DNA of 64,000 nt. It comes from Piscinibacter caeni (lineage in GTDB: Bacteria; Pseudomonadota; Gammaproteobacteria; Burkholderiales; Burkholderiaceae_C). A program made the translations under genes and the position numbers. The notes beneath the pieces were generated by a model, which was not told the DNA's origin, ran no database searches, and saw only the letters and a list, made by a program, of their open reading frames with translations. Numbering within the stretch: position 1 is the first letter of the stretch; each line of letters opens with the position of its first letter. The stretch covers positions 68,488 to 132,487 of the forward strand of contig KZ836105.1 in assembly GCA_003265685.1 (NCBI GenBank). The letters are read 5' to 3'. Shown piece after piece: positions 24,932-33,044 of this stretch.

Positions 24932-25669
24932 CTATCCGAGGCCCTTGCCACCGTCCACGACGATGGTCTGACCGATTACGTACGCGGCCATCGGCGAGGC
25001 CAGGAACAACACCGCACCGGCGATGTCCTGCGGCGTGCCGAAGCGCCCGGCCGGGATGCCGCGCAACACCTTCTCCGCACGCGCCGGGTCGTCGACGGTG
25101 ACGCCGGTCAGCTTCGACGGCACCAGCCCCGGTGCCACGCCGTTGACACGGATCCCGTCCGGCGCCCAGGCCTGCCCGAGCGACTTGGTCAGCGAAATCG
25201 CCCCGGCCTTCGAGGCCGCATAGGCAGGATTTCCGATCCGCGCACCGTAGCCCGCGAGCGAGCTGATCACGATCAGCGCGCCGCTGCTGCGCTTGAGCAG
25301 CGGGTGGAACTTGCGGCTGCAGTCGAGCAGGCTGTTCAGGTTGACGTCGACCACCGCACGAAAACCTTCCGGTTCGTACTCCTCGCGGCCGTAACGCACG
25401 ATGCCCTGGCACAACACCAGCACGTCGAGCGCGTCGAAACCGGGCACGAGCGCGTTCACGCTGCCGCTGTCCGCGACGTTGCACTGTGCGTAATGCAGGC
25501 CGGACAGATCGGAGCCCCGCTCCAGGTCGTAGTCGGCGGCACCCGGGCGCGTGCCCCAGACGTGGACTGTCGCGCCATGCTGCCGGAAGCTCTGCGCGAT
25601 GCCGTTGCCGATGCCGCTGGAGCCGCCCACGACGAGCACGCGCCTTCCGCTGAAGTCGAGTTCGTGCAA
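24932..25669 (-). CDS. Short-chain dehydrogenase/reductase
   Basis: 245 aa. Cofactor loop VGGSSGIGNG, CQG at the NAG position, Ser in VISSLAG and catalytic YAASK. First gene of the minus-strand operon 25669 to 20144. Its promoter faces the TetR gene at 25753 with a palindrome between them, so the TetR protein probably controls this operon. Confidence 0.87.
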   Translation of the reverse strand: MHELDFSGRRVLVVGGSSGIGNGIAQSFRQHGATVHVWGTRPGAADYDLERGSDLSGLHYAQCNVADSGSVNALVPGFDALDVLVLCQGIVRYGREEYEPEGFRAVVDVNLNSLLDCSRKFHPLLKRSSGALIVISSLAGYGARIGNPAYAASKAGAISLTKSLGQAWAPDGIRVNGVAPGLVPSKLTGVTVDDPARAEKVLRGIPAGRFGTPQDIAGAVLFLASPMAAYVIGQTIVVDGGKGLG

Positions 25670-25692
25670 GGTTTCCCTTTGCCGTTGTTTTC

Positions 25693-25721
25693 TAGGTCAA
25701 GAGACTAAAGCAAACGACCTA
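25693..25721. promoter_or_regulatory. Candidate TetR operator, TAGGTC / GACCTA
   Basis: Arms TAGGTC (25693-25698) and GACCTA (25716-25721) are perfectly complementary with a 17-bp gap, in the 83-bp divergent region between the SDR operon and the TetR gene. Position and symmetry fit an operator that silences both directions. Confidence 0.5.
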
Positions 25722-25752
25722 ACTACGCAAGTCGGTGCAGAATCCATGCGCC

Positions 25753-26376
25753 ATGGCAGGACAAGACACCCGCGAACAGATCAAGCTCGCAGCCCGCCGC
25801 CTGTTTGCCCAGCGCGGCATCGACGCCGTGACGACGCGCGAGATCGTGGCCGCCAGCGAGCAGAAGAATTCCGGCTCGCTGCACTACTACTTCCGTACCA
25901 AGGACGCGCTCGTGCGCGAGTTGATCGTCGACACGGCCAGGCTGATCGACGACCGGCGCAACGCCGCGCTCGACCGGCTGGAGGCCGAGGGCGGCCCGCG
26001 CACGCTGCGCCAGGTTCTCGAGATCCTGGTGTTCCCGTCGATCAATCTCGGCGAGGCCGACGGCGAGGAAGACACCTACCTGCGCTTCATCAGCCTGCTC
26101 GCGCTGCAGAACCGCGCCCTGCTCGACGAGGTGCTCGAGGGCGGGCTGAACATGGGCTACCAGCGTTGCCTCGCGCACATCCGCCGGCTGGTGGTGCGCG
26201 TCGAGCCGGCGGTGCTCGAGCAGCGGCTGGTGTTCATGAGCATCGCGCTGCGCGCGATCCTGGCGGCACGCGAAGCGAGCCTCGGCCGCAGCGCGCCGCA
26301 TCCGTTCTGGACCGACGATGCGCTGTCTGCCCTGATGGACGCACTGCAGGGCATGCTGACGGCGGACGGCGGCTGA
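25753..26376 (+). CDS. TetR/AcrR-family transcriptional regulator
   Basis: 207 aa from the ATG at 25753; a GTG at 25735 would add six residues, and neither has a strong Shine-Dalgarno. N-terminal HTH: QIKLAARRLFAQRGIDAVTTREI followed by SGSLHYYFRTKDALVREL. The C-terminal domain is helical with a hydrophobic pocket. It is divergent from the CoA ligase/ACAD operon and is the likely repressor of it. Convergent with the gene ending at 26434. Confidence 0.85.
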   Translation: MAGQDTREQIKLAARRLFAQRGIDAVTTREIVAASEQKNSGSLHYYFRTKDALVRELIVDTARLIDDRRNAALDRLEAEGGPRTLRQVLEILVFPSINLGEADGEEDTYLRFISLLALQNRALLDEVLEGGLNMGYQRCLAHIRRLVVRVEPAVLEQRLVFMSIALRAILAAREASLGRSAPHPFWTDDALSALMDALQGMLTADGG

Positions 26377-26402
26377 GAGAGTTGCCGTCGAGTCGTGGCA
26401 TC

Positions 26403-26435
26403 AGGTGGCGCGGCCACGCGTCGGCGCCGCCACCT
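26403..26435. terminator. Possible bidirectional hairpin AGGTGGC / GCCACCT
   Basis: Perfect 7-bp arms at 26403-26409 and 26429-26435 lie between two convergent genes. A GC-rich loop region can extend pairing. There is no T-tract on either side, so intrinsic termination is uncertain. Confidence 0.3.
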
Positions 26436-26859
26436 ACGCCTCAAGTCCCGACAACTGCCCGGGCGTCGACCCGCTCTGCCGCGCCAGGTCGAAGGTGTCG
26501 AAGTACTCGCGCCACTCGGTGATCAGCCCGTCGGCATCGAGTTCGTACACTGCCATCAGCGCGTGCTGGACGACGCGGCCGTTCTTGCAGAAGCGGTCGG
26601 CACGCTCGGTGACCACGCGTCGGTCGTCGGACATGATGTGCACCAGCCCGCATTCTGTCCAAGACACATAACCGAGCTGGCGTTCGATCTCGACGCGCAG
26701 CGCCGCGCGGCCCCGGATCACCGGGCCGTTCGGAACGTACAGCACCCACTGCCCGTCGGGCGCAAACATCGAGACGATCCGCTCGACGTCCGGCCGGTGC
26801 TGCTCGTCGCCCCAGGCGGCGAGAAAGTCGCGGATGATGTCTTCCTGCTTCTGTCCCAT
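26434..26859 (-). CDS. Limonene-1,2-epoxide-hydrolase-like NTF2-fold protein, copy 1
   Basis: 141 aa. The Arg-x-Asp and distal Asp of the limonene epoxide hydrolase triad are seen as R86-x-D88 (TERADRF) and D121 (EWREYFD). Family members hydrolyse an epoxide to a diol by direct water attack; other members are isomerases. Paralogue of 32600 with identical motif spacing. It ends the operon with the SDR at 26861 and the molybdopterin enzyme. An epoxide from the P450 would be a plausible substrate (inference). Confidence 0.75.
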   Translation of the reverse strand: MGQKQEDIIRDFLAAWGDEQHRPDVERIVSMFAPDGQWVLYVPNGPVIRGRAALRVEIERQLGYVSWTECGLVHIMSDDRRVVTERADRFCKNGRVVQHALMAVYELDADGLITEWREYFDTFDLARQSGSTPGQLSGLEA

Positions 26860-26860
26860 G

Positions 26861-27670
26861 TCAGCTGCTCGGTTGCAGCAGGTGGCGCACCACCTGCACG
26901 TGCGGCACGGCGCAGCTCAGGCCGCCGTCGGCGCGCATCAGCGCGCCGTTGATGTAAGCGGCCTCGTCGGAGGCGAGGAACAGCGCCAGCGCCGCGATGT
27001 CCTCGGGCCGGCCGAGCCGCGGGCTGTTCGTGACGTCGAGGAAAGCGTCGGTCATGGCCGCGCTGGCCCAGGCCTTCATCGCCGGCGTCTCGATCACGCC
27101 GGGAAGGATCGCGTTGCAGCGAATGCCCTGCTTGCCGAAGCTCGCGGCGATCGTCTGCACGTACCAGTTGACCATCGCCTTCGACGCGCCGTAGCTGAAC
27201 TGCGCGACGTCGCCGCCGAGCGAGCTGCAGGAAGAGGTGAACAGGATCGCACCGCCGCCCTGCTTCAGCATGTGCGGGATCGCCATCCGGCTGGCCAGCA
27301 CGCCGCCGAGCACGTTGACGCGCACGATCTCGAAGAAGCGCGCCTGATCGAACGCGAGGAAGTCCTTGTCGGCCCTGCCCTTGCCCGAGGTGTCGACCGC
27401 GTTGTTGTAGAGGATGTCGAGGCGGCCGAAGCGCGCCAGCGCACGGTCGATCATCGCCGCCAGCTGATCCTCGACACCGACGTCGACCGCCAGCGCCTGC
27501 GCAACGCCGCCGGCCGCCTCGATCTCGTCGGCAACGGACGCTGCAGCGTCGCCCCGCAGGTCGGTGACCAGCACGCACGCGCCCTCGGCCGCGAAACGCA
27601 ACGCGCTGGCGCGGCCGATGCCGCTGCCGGCCCCGGTGATGCATGCGACCTTGTCCTTCAGGCGATCCAT
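26861..27670 (-). CDS. Short-chain dehydrogenase/reductase
   Basis: 269 aa: TGAGSGIGRA cofactor loop, TDLRGD after beta-2 (NAD-type), NNAV in place of NNAG, catalytic Ser region TSSCSSLGG and YGASK. It starts 13 bp inside the end of the molybdopterin oxidoreductase gene and is followed after 1 bp by the epoxide-hydrolase-like gene, so the three form one unit. Confidence 0.87.
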   Translation of the reverse strand: MDRLKDKVACITGAGSGIGRASALRFAAEGACVLVTDLRGDAAASVADEIEAAGGVAQALAVDVGVEDQLAAMIDRALARFGRLDILYNNAVDTSGKGRADKDFLAFDQARFFEIVRVNVLGGVLASRMAIPHMLKQGGGAILFTSSCSSLGGDVAQFSYGASKAMVNWYVQTIAASFGKQGIRCNAILPGVIETPAMKAWASAAMTDAFLDVTNSPRLGRPEDIAALALFLASDEAAYINGALMRADGGLSCAVPHVQVVRHLLQPSS

Positions 27671-29907
27671 CGCTGGGCTTCCGATTCGTCGGCGCGGCGG
27701 ACCCGCACCGGTATGCCGTTGAGCACCGCGTTGCCCGACGCGGCGTCGACCAGGCGCGCCGGGCTGAGCAGGTTGATGTTGACGCCGGCGTGGCGGGCCG
27801 ACACCGTCGTGCGCGTGCCCGCTGCGCCATGGCCCCAGCCATGCGGCAACGAGACGACGCCGGGGCGGATGTTGTCGCCGACCTCGGCGAGCACCCGCAC
27901 GCTGCCGCTTTCGCTGCTCACCTCGGCGAGGTCGCCGCTGGCGATGCCGAGCCGGGCGGCATCGGTCGGATGAAGCTGCAAGGTGCAGCGCTCCTTGCCG
28001 CTCACCAGCCCTTCCACGTTGTGCATCCACGAATTCAGCGAGCGGAGGTGGCGGCGGCTCACGAGCATCAGCGGGGACGCCTCGCCGGCGTACTGTTCCA
28101 TCGCCTGCTTCAGCCGCGGCAAGTCGGCCAGCACGTGTGCCGGCGTGAGCTCGATGCGGCCCGAAGGTGTTTTCAGCGCGGCGGCGCCCTGCGGCTCGGC
28201 CTGGCCGAAGACGATGCCGTCGGGCTCGTCGATGAAGCGCTGCAGCGTCAACCCACCCGGCCGGGCGCCGAATCGGTCGCCCAGCGGACCAGTGCGGATG
28301 CACAAGTCGAGGATGCGGTGCGCGCCGTGCCGCGGCAGAGCCGCGAAGGCGGCGGCGCGGTCGATGCCGGTCTGGTCGCACATCGCGCCGAAGTAGGCAT
28401 CGTCGAGCGCGTCGAGATCGGCCAGCGCATCGCCGCCGACGATGCTGGCCAGCCGCGCCAGCACGCGCCATTCCTCCGGCCGCTCGGCATCGGGCGCGAA
28501 CAGCGCCGGCGAATAGTGGCCGCCGATCGTCAGCGAGAACGGCCAGGCCCACACATCCCAGTGCGGCTGCTCGAGCGGCGAGAGCGCGGGCAGGATCACG
28601 TGCGCGTGGCGCGTGGTCTCGTTCAGGTACATGTCCACGCTCACCATCGCCTCGAGCTCGCCGAGCGCCGCATCGAGCCGCGCCGAGCCCGGCGCCGAAA
28701 GCACCGGATTGCAGCCGAGCGTCACGAGGCCGTGCACCTGCCCGGGCCCCGGCGTATCGATCTCCTCAGCGAGGCAGGAGGCCGGATATTGGCCGAGGAT
28801 GCCGGGCGTACCACGCACGCGGCTCGGCTTGGCGATCAGCGGCGCATCGGTGGGGTATGGCGGCGCGAGCGAGAGATGCGGCGCCACCTGCGTGCTCCAC
28901 AGGGTGCCGCCCACCGCATCCAGGTTGCCGGTGAGCGCGCCCACCACGTCGACCAGCCAGGAGGCAAGCGTGCCGAAGGCCTGAGTGCAGGTGCCAATGC
29001 GGCCGTAGACCGCGGCGCGCGGCGCATCGGCGATCTGGCGCGCCAGCGCCTCGATGGCCTCCGGCGCGATGCCGCAGAACTCGCTCACCCGCCCAGGTGG
29101 CCAGGCCTGCGCCAGCGCGTGCAGTTCGTCGACGCCGTTCACGTGGGCTGCGAGATGCTTCAGCTTCACGCGGCCTTCGGCGAACAGCACGTGCACCACC
29201 GCCAGCAGCAGCGCGGCATCGCTGCCCGGCCTGATCGCGAGCCACTGGTCGGCCGCCTGCGCGGTGCCGGTGCGCACCGGATCGATCACGATCACCTTGC
29301 CGCCGCGGGCACGCAGCGCCTTGATCGCACCCATCACGTCGCGATGCGAGAAGATGCTGCCCTTGGAAGCCGCCGGGTTGCCGCCGAGGATCACGAACAG
29401 GTCGGTGCGGTCGATGTCGGGCACCGGCATCTTCCACATATCGCCGTACATCAGGTGGTTGCTGACGTTCTTCGGGAGCTGATCCACGCTCGAAGAGGAG
29501 AAGCGCTGCGCGAAGCGGCCCTGCCGTACGAACATCATGAGGTAGCGGCTGGTATCGAAGCCGCCCTTGCTCATGTTGCCGCCGTAGAAGGCGAAGGCTT
29601 CCGGGCCGTGGCGCTCGCGCACGCCGTGCACTAGCTGCTCGATGCGCTCGAAGGCGGCCGGCCAGGAAGCCTCGCGCCATTCGCTGCCTTCGCGGATCAT
29701 CGGGCGGCGCAGGCGATCGGGATCGTGGTGCACGTCGCCTAGCATGGTGCCCTTGGGGCAGATGTGGCCGTGGCTGAAGGCGTTGTTCGGGTCCGGTCGG
29801 ACGGCAATCACGCGTTGGCCGTCGTGGCTCACGCGGATGCCGCACATGCCTTCGCAAAGCGGGCAGGTGCGGCGATGCGTCTGGACTTCGGGGCTGCTGG
29901 TCGTCAT
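27658..29907 (-). CDS. Molybdopterin (bis-MGD) oxidoreductase with N-terminal [4Fe-4S] cluster
   Basis: 749 aa. Cluster cysteines C15, C18, C22 and C50 (CPLCEGMC ... GHICPKG) then Mo-bisMGD domains: GGNPAASKGSIF, VIVIDPVRTGTAQAADQWLAIRPG (second pterin contact), TLGCNPVLS, and the C-terminal SGDLAEVSS...VSLPHGWGHGAAG cap. No twin-arginine signal, so probably cytoplasmic. It lacks accompanying iron-sulfur or membrane subunits, so it may receive or give electrons via ferredoxin and the FNR at 31097. Family reactions include hydroxylation with water, dehydrogenation and hydration. ATG at 29907 is chosen; upstream in-frame starts run into the AraC promoter region. Confidence 0.88.
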   Translation of the reverse strand: MTTSSPEVQTHRRTCPLCEGMCGIRVSHDGQRVIAVRPDPNNAFSHGHICPKGTMLGDVHHDPDRLRRPMIREGSEWREASWPAAFERIEQLVHGVRERHGPEAFAFYGGNMSKGGFDTSRYLMMFVRQGRFAQRFSSSSVDQLPKNVSNHLMYGDMWKMPVPDIDRTDLFVILGGNPAASKGSIFSHRDVMGAIKALRARGGKVIVIDPVRTGTAQAADQWLAIRPGSDAALLLAVVHVLFAEGRVKLKHLAAHVNGVDELHALAQAWPPGRVSEFCGIAPEAIEALARQIADAPRAAVYGRIGTCTQAFGTLASWLVDVVGALTGNLDAVGGTLWSTQVAPHLSLAPPYPTDAPLIAKPSRVRGTPGILGQYPASCLAEEIDTPGPGQVHGLVTLGCNPVLSAPGSARLDAALGELEAMVSVDMYLNETTRHAHVILPALSPLEQPHWDVWAWPFSLTIGGHYSPALFAPDAERPEEWRVLARLASIVGGDALADLDALDDAYFGAMCDQTGIDRAAAFAALPRHGAHRILDLCIRTGPLGDRFGARPGGLTLQRFIDEPDGIVFGQAEPQGAAALKTPSGRIELTPAHVLADLPRLKQAMEQYAGEASPLMLVSRRHLRSLNSWMHNVEGLVSGKERCTLQLHPTDAARLGIASGDLAEVSSESGSVRVLAEVGDNIRPGVVSLPHGWGHGAAGTRTTVSARHAGVNINLLSPARLVDAASGNAVLNGIPVRVRRADESEAQRWIA

Positions 29908-30083
29908 GTCGGGCAGTCTGGCATCGCGTGGCCCCCGCGGGGAGGCGGTGGCCATCTGCGAAATGCGTTTCGATAGCTTTCGGGTGCGGGGGCCGCGGAA
30001 GCCGGGATCCACTTGTTGTGCGGCGCAGGGCTGAGGCGTGTAGCCGGGCGTTCGCCCCGATGACAACGGCTATGGCAATAGTT

Positions 30084-30106
30084 GAACACTTGCGGCGAGA
30101 GTGTTC
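30084..30106. promoter_or_regulatory. Best example of the recurring operator: GAACACT, 9-bp gap, AGTGTTC
   Basis: Arms at 30084-30090 and 30100-30106 are perfectly complementary. It lies 27 bp before the AraC start (30133) and about 180 bp before the divergent molybdopterin gene. The same arm-gap geometry is found at 37163, 52357, and in weaker form at 5112, 37249, 49534 and 56312, with only a half-site at 44887. Confidence 0.6.
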
Positions 30107-30132
30107 CAATACTGCGATCCAGGAGCCAGCCG

Positions 30133-31050
30133 ATGCATGCCGAGATTCAGCTGAGGGATGTCGACAGCGCCCGTGGGCCGGCGAAGCGAGTCGAGTGCGA
30201 GAGCCGCGACGAAGCGGGCGAGCGCCGCGTGCAGCAGATCCACTGGCCCCAGGCGGGGCAGACCCGCGTGAGCACCGGTGCCACCTGCGTATTCGAGCTG
30301 TTCCTGGAACTGGACGAGGGCGAAACCGGCCGCACCGATTACCTTGCCGACGTGCCCGGCCGCGGCCCGCAGGCCGTCGGCAGCGTGAATTTCGTGCCAC
30401 CCCACAGCAGCCTGCAGCTTCACTGGACGGCGGGCCGCAAGCGTTCATTCGTCTGCCTGCTCGATCCCGGCAAACTGGGGCCACTGGGCGGCCTGGATTG
30501 GGATTGGGCCGATGTCGATCCGCTGGCGGCGCTGGACATTCGCAGCGAGAAGCTTCGCGCCACCTTGCAATGGCTGGCCGAAGAGACGATGCAGCCTTCG
30601 TTCGCCAGCGGGCTGTGCACCCGGTCGCTGCTCACGGTGCTGAGTCTCGAAGCACGCCGGCACCTGGGGCGCGATGCGGCCAAGGCGCCGGCCGCATGCC
30701 AGGGCCGATTGAGCCCGGCTCAGGTGGCGCGCACGCAGGAGCGGATTGCCGCCTGCCACGATCCCGCGGGCCCGTCGCTGGCCGATCTGGCCGGTGCCTG
30801 CGAGCTGCCGGCGCGCGAGTTCTCGGAGATGTTCAAGAACACGCTGGGGGTCACGCTGCGGAGTTACGTGGCGCAGGCGCATCTGGAGAAGGCGAGGATC
30901 CTGCTGGCGGATCCGCGGCTGCTGGTCAAGCAGGTGGCTTATCGCTGCGGCTTCGAAAGCGCGTCGGCCTTCGGCTCGGCGTTTCGCAGGGCGACCGGCA
31001 GCACGCCGGCGCAGTATCGGCGGCGTGTACTCGAGGGGGAGGCGGCCTAA
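30133..31050 (+). CDS. AraC-family transcriptional regulator, copy 1
   Basis: 305 aa. N-terminal sensor domain about 1-190 and C-terminal double HTH: LADLAGACELPAREFSEMFKN and LLVKQVAYRCGFESASAFGSAFRRATGSTPAQYRR, the AraC signature. ATG at 30133 is preceded by AGGAG at 30121-30125. Same length and clear similarity to the AraC at 36203. Divergent from the molybdopterin oxidoreductase gene, with the perfect 23-bp inverted repeat between them. Confidence 0.9.
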   Translation: MHAEIQLRDVDSARGPAKRVECESRDEAGERRVQQIHWPQAGQTRVSTGATCVFELFLELDEGETGRTDYLADVPGRGPQAVGSVNFVPPHSSLQLHWTAGRKRSFVCLLDPGKLGPLGGLDWDWADVDPLAALDIRSEKLRATLQWLAEETMQPSFASGLCTRSLLTVLSLEARRHLGRDAAKAPAACQGRLSPAQVARTQERIAACHDPAGPSLADLAGACELPAREFSEMFKNTLGVTLRSYVAQAHLEKARILLADPRLLVKQVAYRCGFESASAFGSAFRRATGSTPAQYRRRVLEGEAA

Positions 31051-31057
31051 AGGCGCT

Positions 31058-31080
31058 ACCTCCCCCACTGGGGGAAGGAG
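31058..31080. terminator. Possible hairpin CCCCC / GGGGG between convergent genes
   Basis: CCCCC at 31062-31066 pairs with GGGGG at 31070-31074 around a 3-base loop, with flanking purine/pyrimidine complement (T61-A75 and more). It sits between the convergent AraC and ferredoxin reductase genes. No T-run, so only a tentative terminator. Confidence 0.35.
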
Positions 31081-31096
31081 TTGCTCGGCGCGCTTG

Positions 31097-31873
31097 TCAC
31101 TTCTCTACGAATGCACGTTCGATCACATAGTGGCCGGGCTCGCCGACGTGCGCCGACCGTTGAAAGCCCTGCGCATCCAGCAGCGCGCTCAGGTCGCGCA
31201 GCATCGGCGGGCCGCCGCAGATCATTGCGCGGTCATGTGCCGGGCTGAGCGGTGGCAGGCCGAACTCGCGGCCGAGCTGGCCGCTCTCGAGCAGTTCGGT
31301 CAGCCTGCCGCGACGCTCGAAATCCTCCCGTGTGACGGTGGGGCAATACAGCAACTGCTCGCGCACACACTCGCCCAGCACCTCGTGGCTCGGCAGTTCA
31401 TACTGGATGAAGTCGCGATAGGCCAGTTCCTCCACCTGCCGCACGCAGTGCAGCAGCACCACCTGCCCGAATCGCTCGTAGGTACGCGGATCCTTGATGA
31501 TCGAAAGAAACGGCGCCAGCCCGGTGCCGGTGGCGAGCAGGTAGAGCCGCTCTCCCGGCAGCAGGTCGTCGATCAGCAGCGTGCCGGTGGGCTTGCGCCC
31601 CACCAGCACCTCGTCTCCCACCCGCAGGTACTGCAGCCGCGAGGTCAACGGGCCATCGGGCACCTTGATGCTGAAGAACTCCAGCGTCTCCTCGTAGTTC
31701 GCGCTGGCGATGCTGTAAGCCCGCAGCAGCGGGCGCGCATCCACCGCGAGGCCCACCATCACGAAATGCCCGTTCTCGAAGCGCAGGCTGGGGCTGCGCG
31801 TCGTCCTGAAACTGAACAGGGTCTCGTTCCAGTGGCGCACTTCCAGCACCCGCTCGGTGAGCAGCGCGGTCAT
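31097..31873 (-). CDS. fpr: Ferredoxin--NADP+ reductase (Fpr type)
   Basis: 258 aa, full length for bacterial FNR. FAD-binding RAYSIASANYEE, NADPH-binding GTGLAPFLSIIKD, MICGGPPML and the C-terminal AFVEK typical of proteobacterial Fpr. It exchanges electrons between NADPH and ferredoxin or flavodoxin, so it could serve the Rieske dioxygenase, P450 or molybdenum enzyme. It could also be a housekeeping gene. Transcribed toward the AraC gene. Confidence 0.9.
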   Translation of the reverse strand: MTALLTERVLEVRHWNETLFSFRTTRSPSLRFENGHFVMVGLAVDARPLLRAYSIASANYEETLEFFSIKVPDGPLTSRLQYLRVGDEVLVGRKPTGTLLIDDLLPGERLYLLATGTGLAPFLSIIKDPRTYERFGQVVLLHCVRQVEELAYRDFIQYELPSHEVLGECVREQLLYCPTVTREDFERRGRLTELLESGQLGREFGLPPLSPAHDRAMICGGPPMLRDLSALLDAQGFQRSAHVGEPGHYVIERAFVEK

Positions 31874-32142
31874 GCCCGCCCCCTGGTGCAGGAAGGCGCC
31901 GTGGCGCGGGAACGAATGAGAGCCGACATTTTCAAGCCTCGATGGAGAACGTCCGCAAGGAGCTCGGGCCGGCGGTGGACGCGGGATCCGACGGCCCGGC
32001 GCACGCAGCGCCTGCGGCCATGATCGGGCATGGCGCAGCCCTCGTGGCGGCCCGCGCTGTCTGCGAACTGCTCACCGGCGTTCTCGAATCGCGCCACGCA
32101 CGCTCGAAGCGTTTCATCAATAGCGTCGGCCGTTTCGGACAT
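31870..32142 (-). other. Uncertain small reading frame or gene remnant upstream of the FNR
   Basis: A 90-codon frame starting MSETADAIDETLRACVARF looks protein-like for about 30 residues, then turns into Arg/His-rich sequence typical of a non-coding frame. Its stop overlaps the FNR start by 4 bp, as in real operons here. The opposite strand also has an open frame of similar quality. I cannot decide between a small gene, a frameshifted remnant and chance. Confidence 0.25.
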
Positions 32143-32234
32143 AGCGGCAGGCCCCACGCCCCCGGCGCGCGCCGCCATCATCGGGATCGACGGCGTCAAT
32201 CGATGTAACCGCCCCTCTTGAAGGACCCCTTTCG
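31874..32234. other. Region between FNR and the NTF2-like operon, no confident gene
   Basis: 361 bp. Apart from the doubtful small frame described above, it must contain the FNR promoter (minus) and the promoter of the operon starting at 32235 (plus). None of the recurring GAACA-type operator arms was noticed here. Confidence 0.4.
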
Positions 32235-32597
32235 ATGAAGACACGCACCCCCGACGAGATCCGCACCTTCCTGCACCACCAGGTGGAGAGCTGGAACGCC
32301 GGCCGCAAGGAAGAGATGTTCGCCGCCTATCGCGCGATCGTGCCGGGCAAGCTGAGCATCGAATACGTCGGCATCCCGCCGCTCGAAGGATGGGCCGCGC
32401 TCGAAGACATGTGGCAGCGCTGGGCAGGCAAGGTGCACATCGACGTGAAGGAAGTGATGGTCACCGGCAACGAGGCCGCGTGTTACCACCACAACACCAC
32501 GATCGGCGAGGGCACGCCGCCGCGGCCGAGCATCGAGCTGTATCGCTTCGATGGTGACGACCTGCAGATCCGCTACTTCCACGCCGCCAAGGTCTGA
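32235..32597 (+). CDS. NTF2-like/SnoaL-like small protein, copy 3 of the trio
   Basis: 120 aa. Same landmarks as the proteins at 11274 and 12624: ESWNAGRK, GWAALEDMW, TGNEAACYHHN and IELYRFDGDDLQIRYF. Preceded by GAAGGA a few bases before the ATG. Starts a plus-strand operon with an epoxide-hydrolase-like protein, the 343-aa unknown, an SDR and an MFS carrier. Enzymatic role unknown. Confidence 0.75.
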   Translation: MKTRTPDEIRTFLHHQVESWNAGRKEEMFAAYRAIVPGKLSIEYVGIPPLEGWAALEDMWQRWAGKVHIDVKEVMVTGNEAACYHHNTTIGEGTPPRPSIELYRFDGDDLQIRYFHAAKV

Positions 32598-32599
32598 GC

Positions 32600-33028
32600 A
32601 TGGGCAAGACCCCCGAGCAGACCGTGCGCGACTTCATCGACGCGTTCCGCGTCAGCTGGCCGAGCGACTTCGACGCCGCGCTCGCGCCGCTCGCCGAGGA
32701 CGCGTGCTACCAGATCACCGTGCCGACCATCGCGCCGATCCGGGGCCGCACCGCGATCAAGGCCGAGTTGCTGCGCATGAAGGGCAAGGTGGCCGACCAG
32801 AAGCACGTGCTGAAGAACGTCGCCGCCAGCGGCAAGGTCGTGTTCACCGAGCGTGTCGATTCCTCGTGGCGCAATGGCCACTGGGTCGACATCCCGCTGG
32901 TCGCGGTGTTCGAGCTGAACGAGCGCGGCGAGATCGCCAGCTGGCGCGAGTTCCTCGACCTCGCGAACGTCGCGCACAAACACGGCATGAGCGTCGAAAC
33001 GCTCTGTCAGACGCTGATCCCGGAATGA
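32600..33028 (+). CDS. Limonene-1,2-epoxide-hydrolase-like NTF2-fold protein, copy 2
   Basis: 142 aa. Triad residues R85-x-D87 (FTERVDSSW) and D120 (SWREFLD) are present with the same spacing as in the protein at 26434. Two bases separate it from the NTF2-like gene before it. Likely hydrolase or isomerase on an epoxide or enol intermediate; not proven. Confidence 0.72.
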   Translation: MGKTPEQTVRDFIDAFRVSWPSDFDAALAPLAEDACYQITVPTIAPIRGRTAIKAELLRMKGKVADQKHVLKNVAASGKVVFTERVDSSWRNGHWVDIPLVAVFELNERGEIASWREFLDLANVAHKHGMSVETLCQTLIPE

Positions 33029-33044
33029 GGCTGAGGCCGTCACC

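Noticed and set aside
30084-30106. Likeness of GAACA...TGTTC to the eukaryotic steroid hormone response element
   Set aside because: The spacing is different and there is no biological link in bacteria; chance similarity.
31942-32208. 88-codon plus-strand frame between FNR and the NTF2-like operon
   Set aside because: Composition ends in Arg/His-rich shadow sequence and no ribosome site was seen; no better than the opposite-strand frame.
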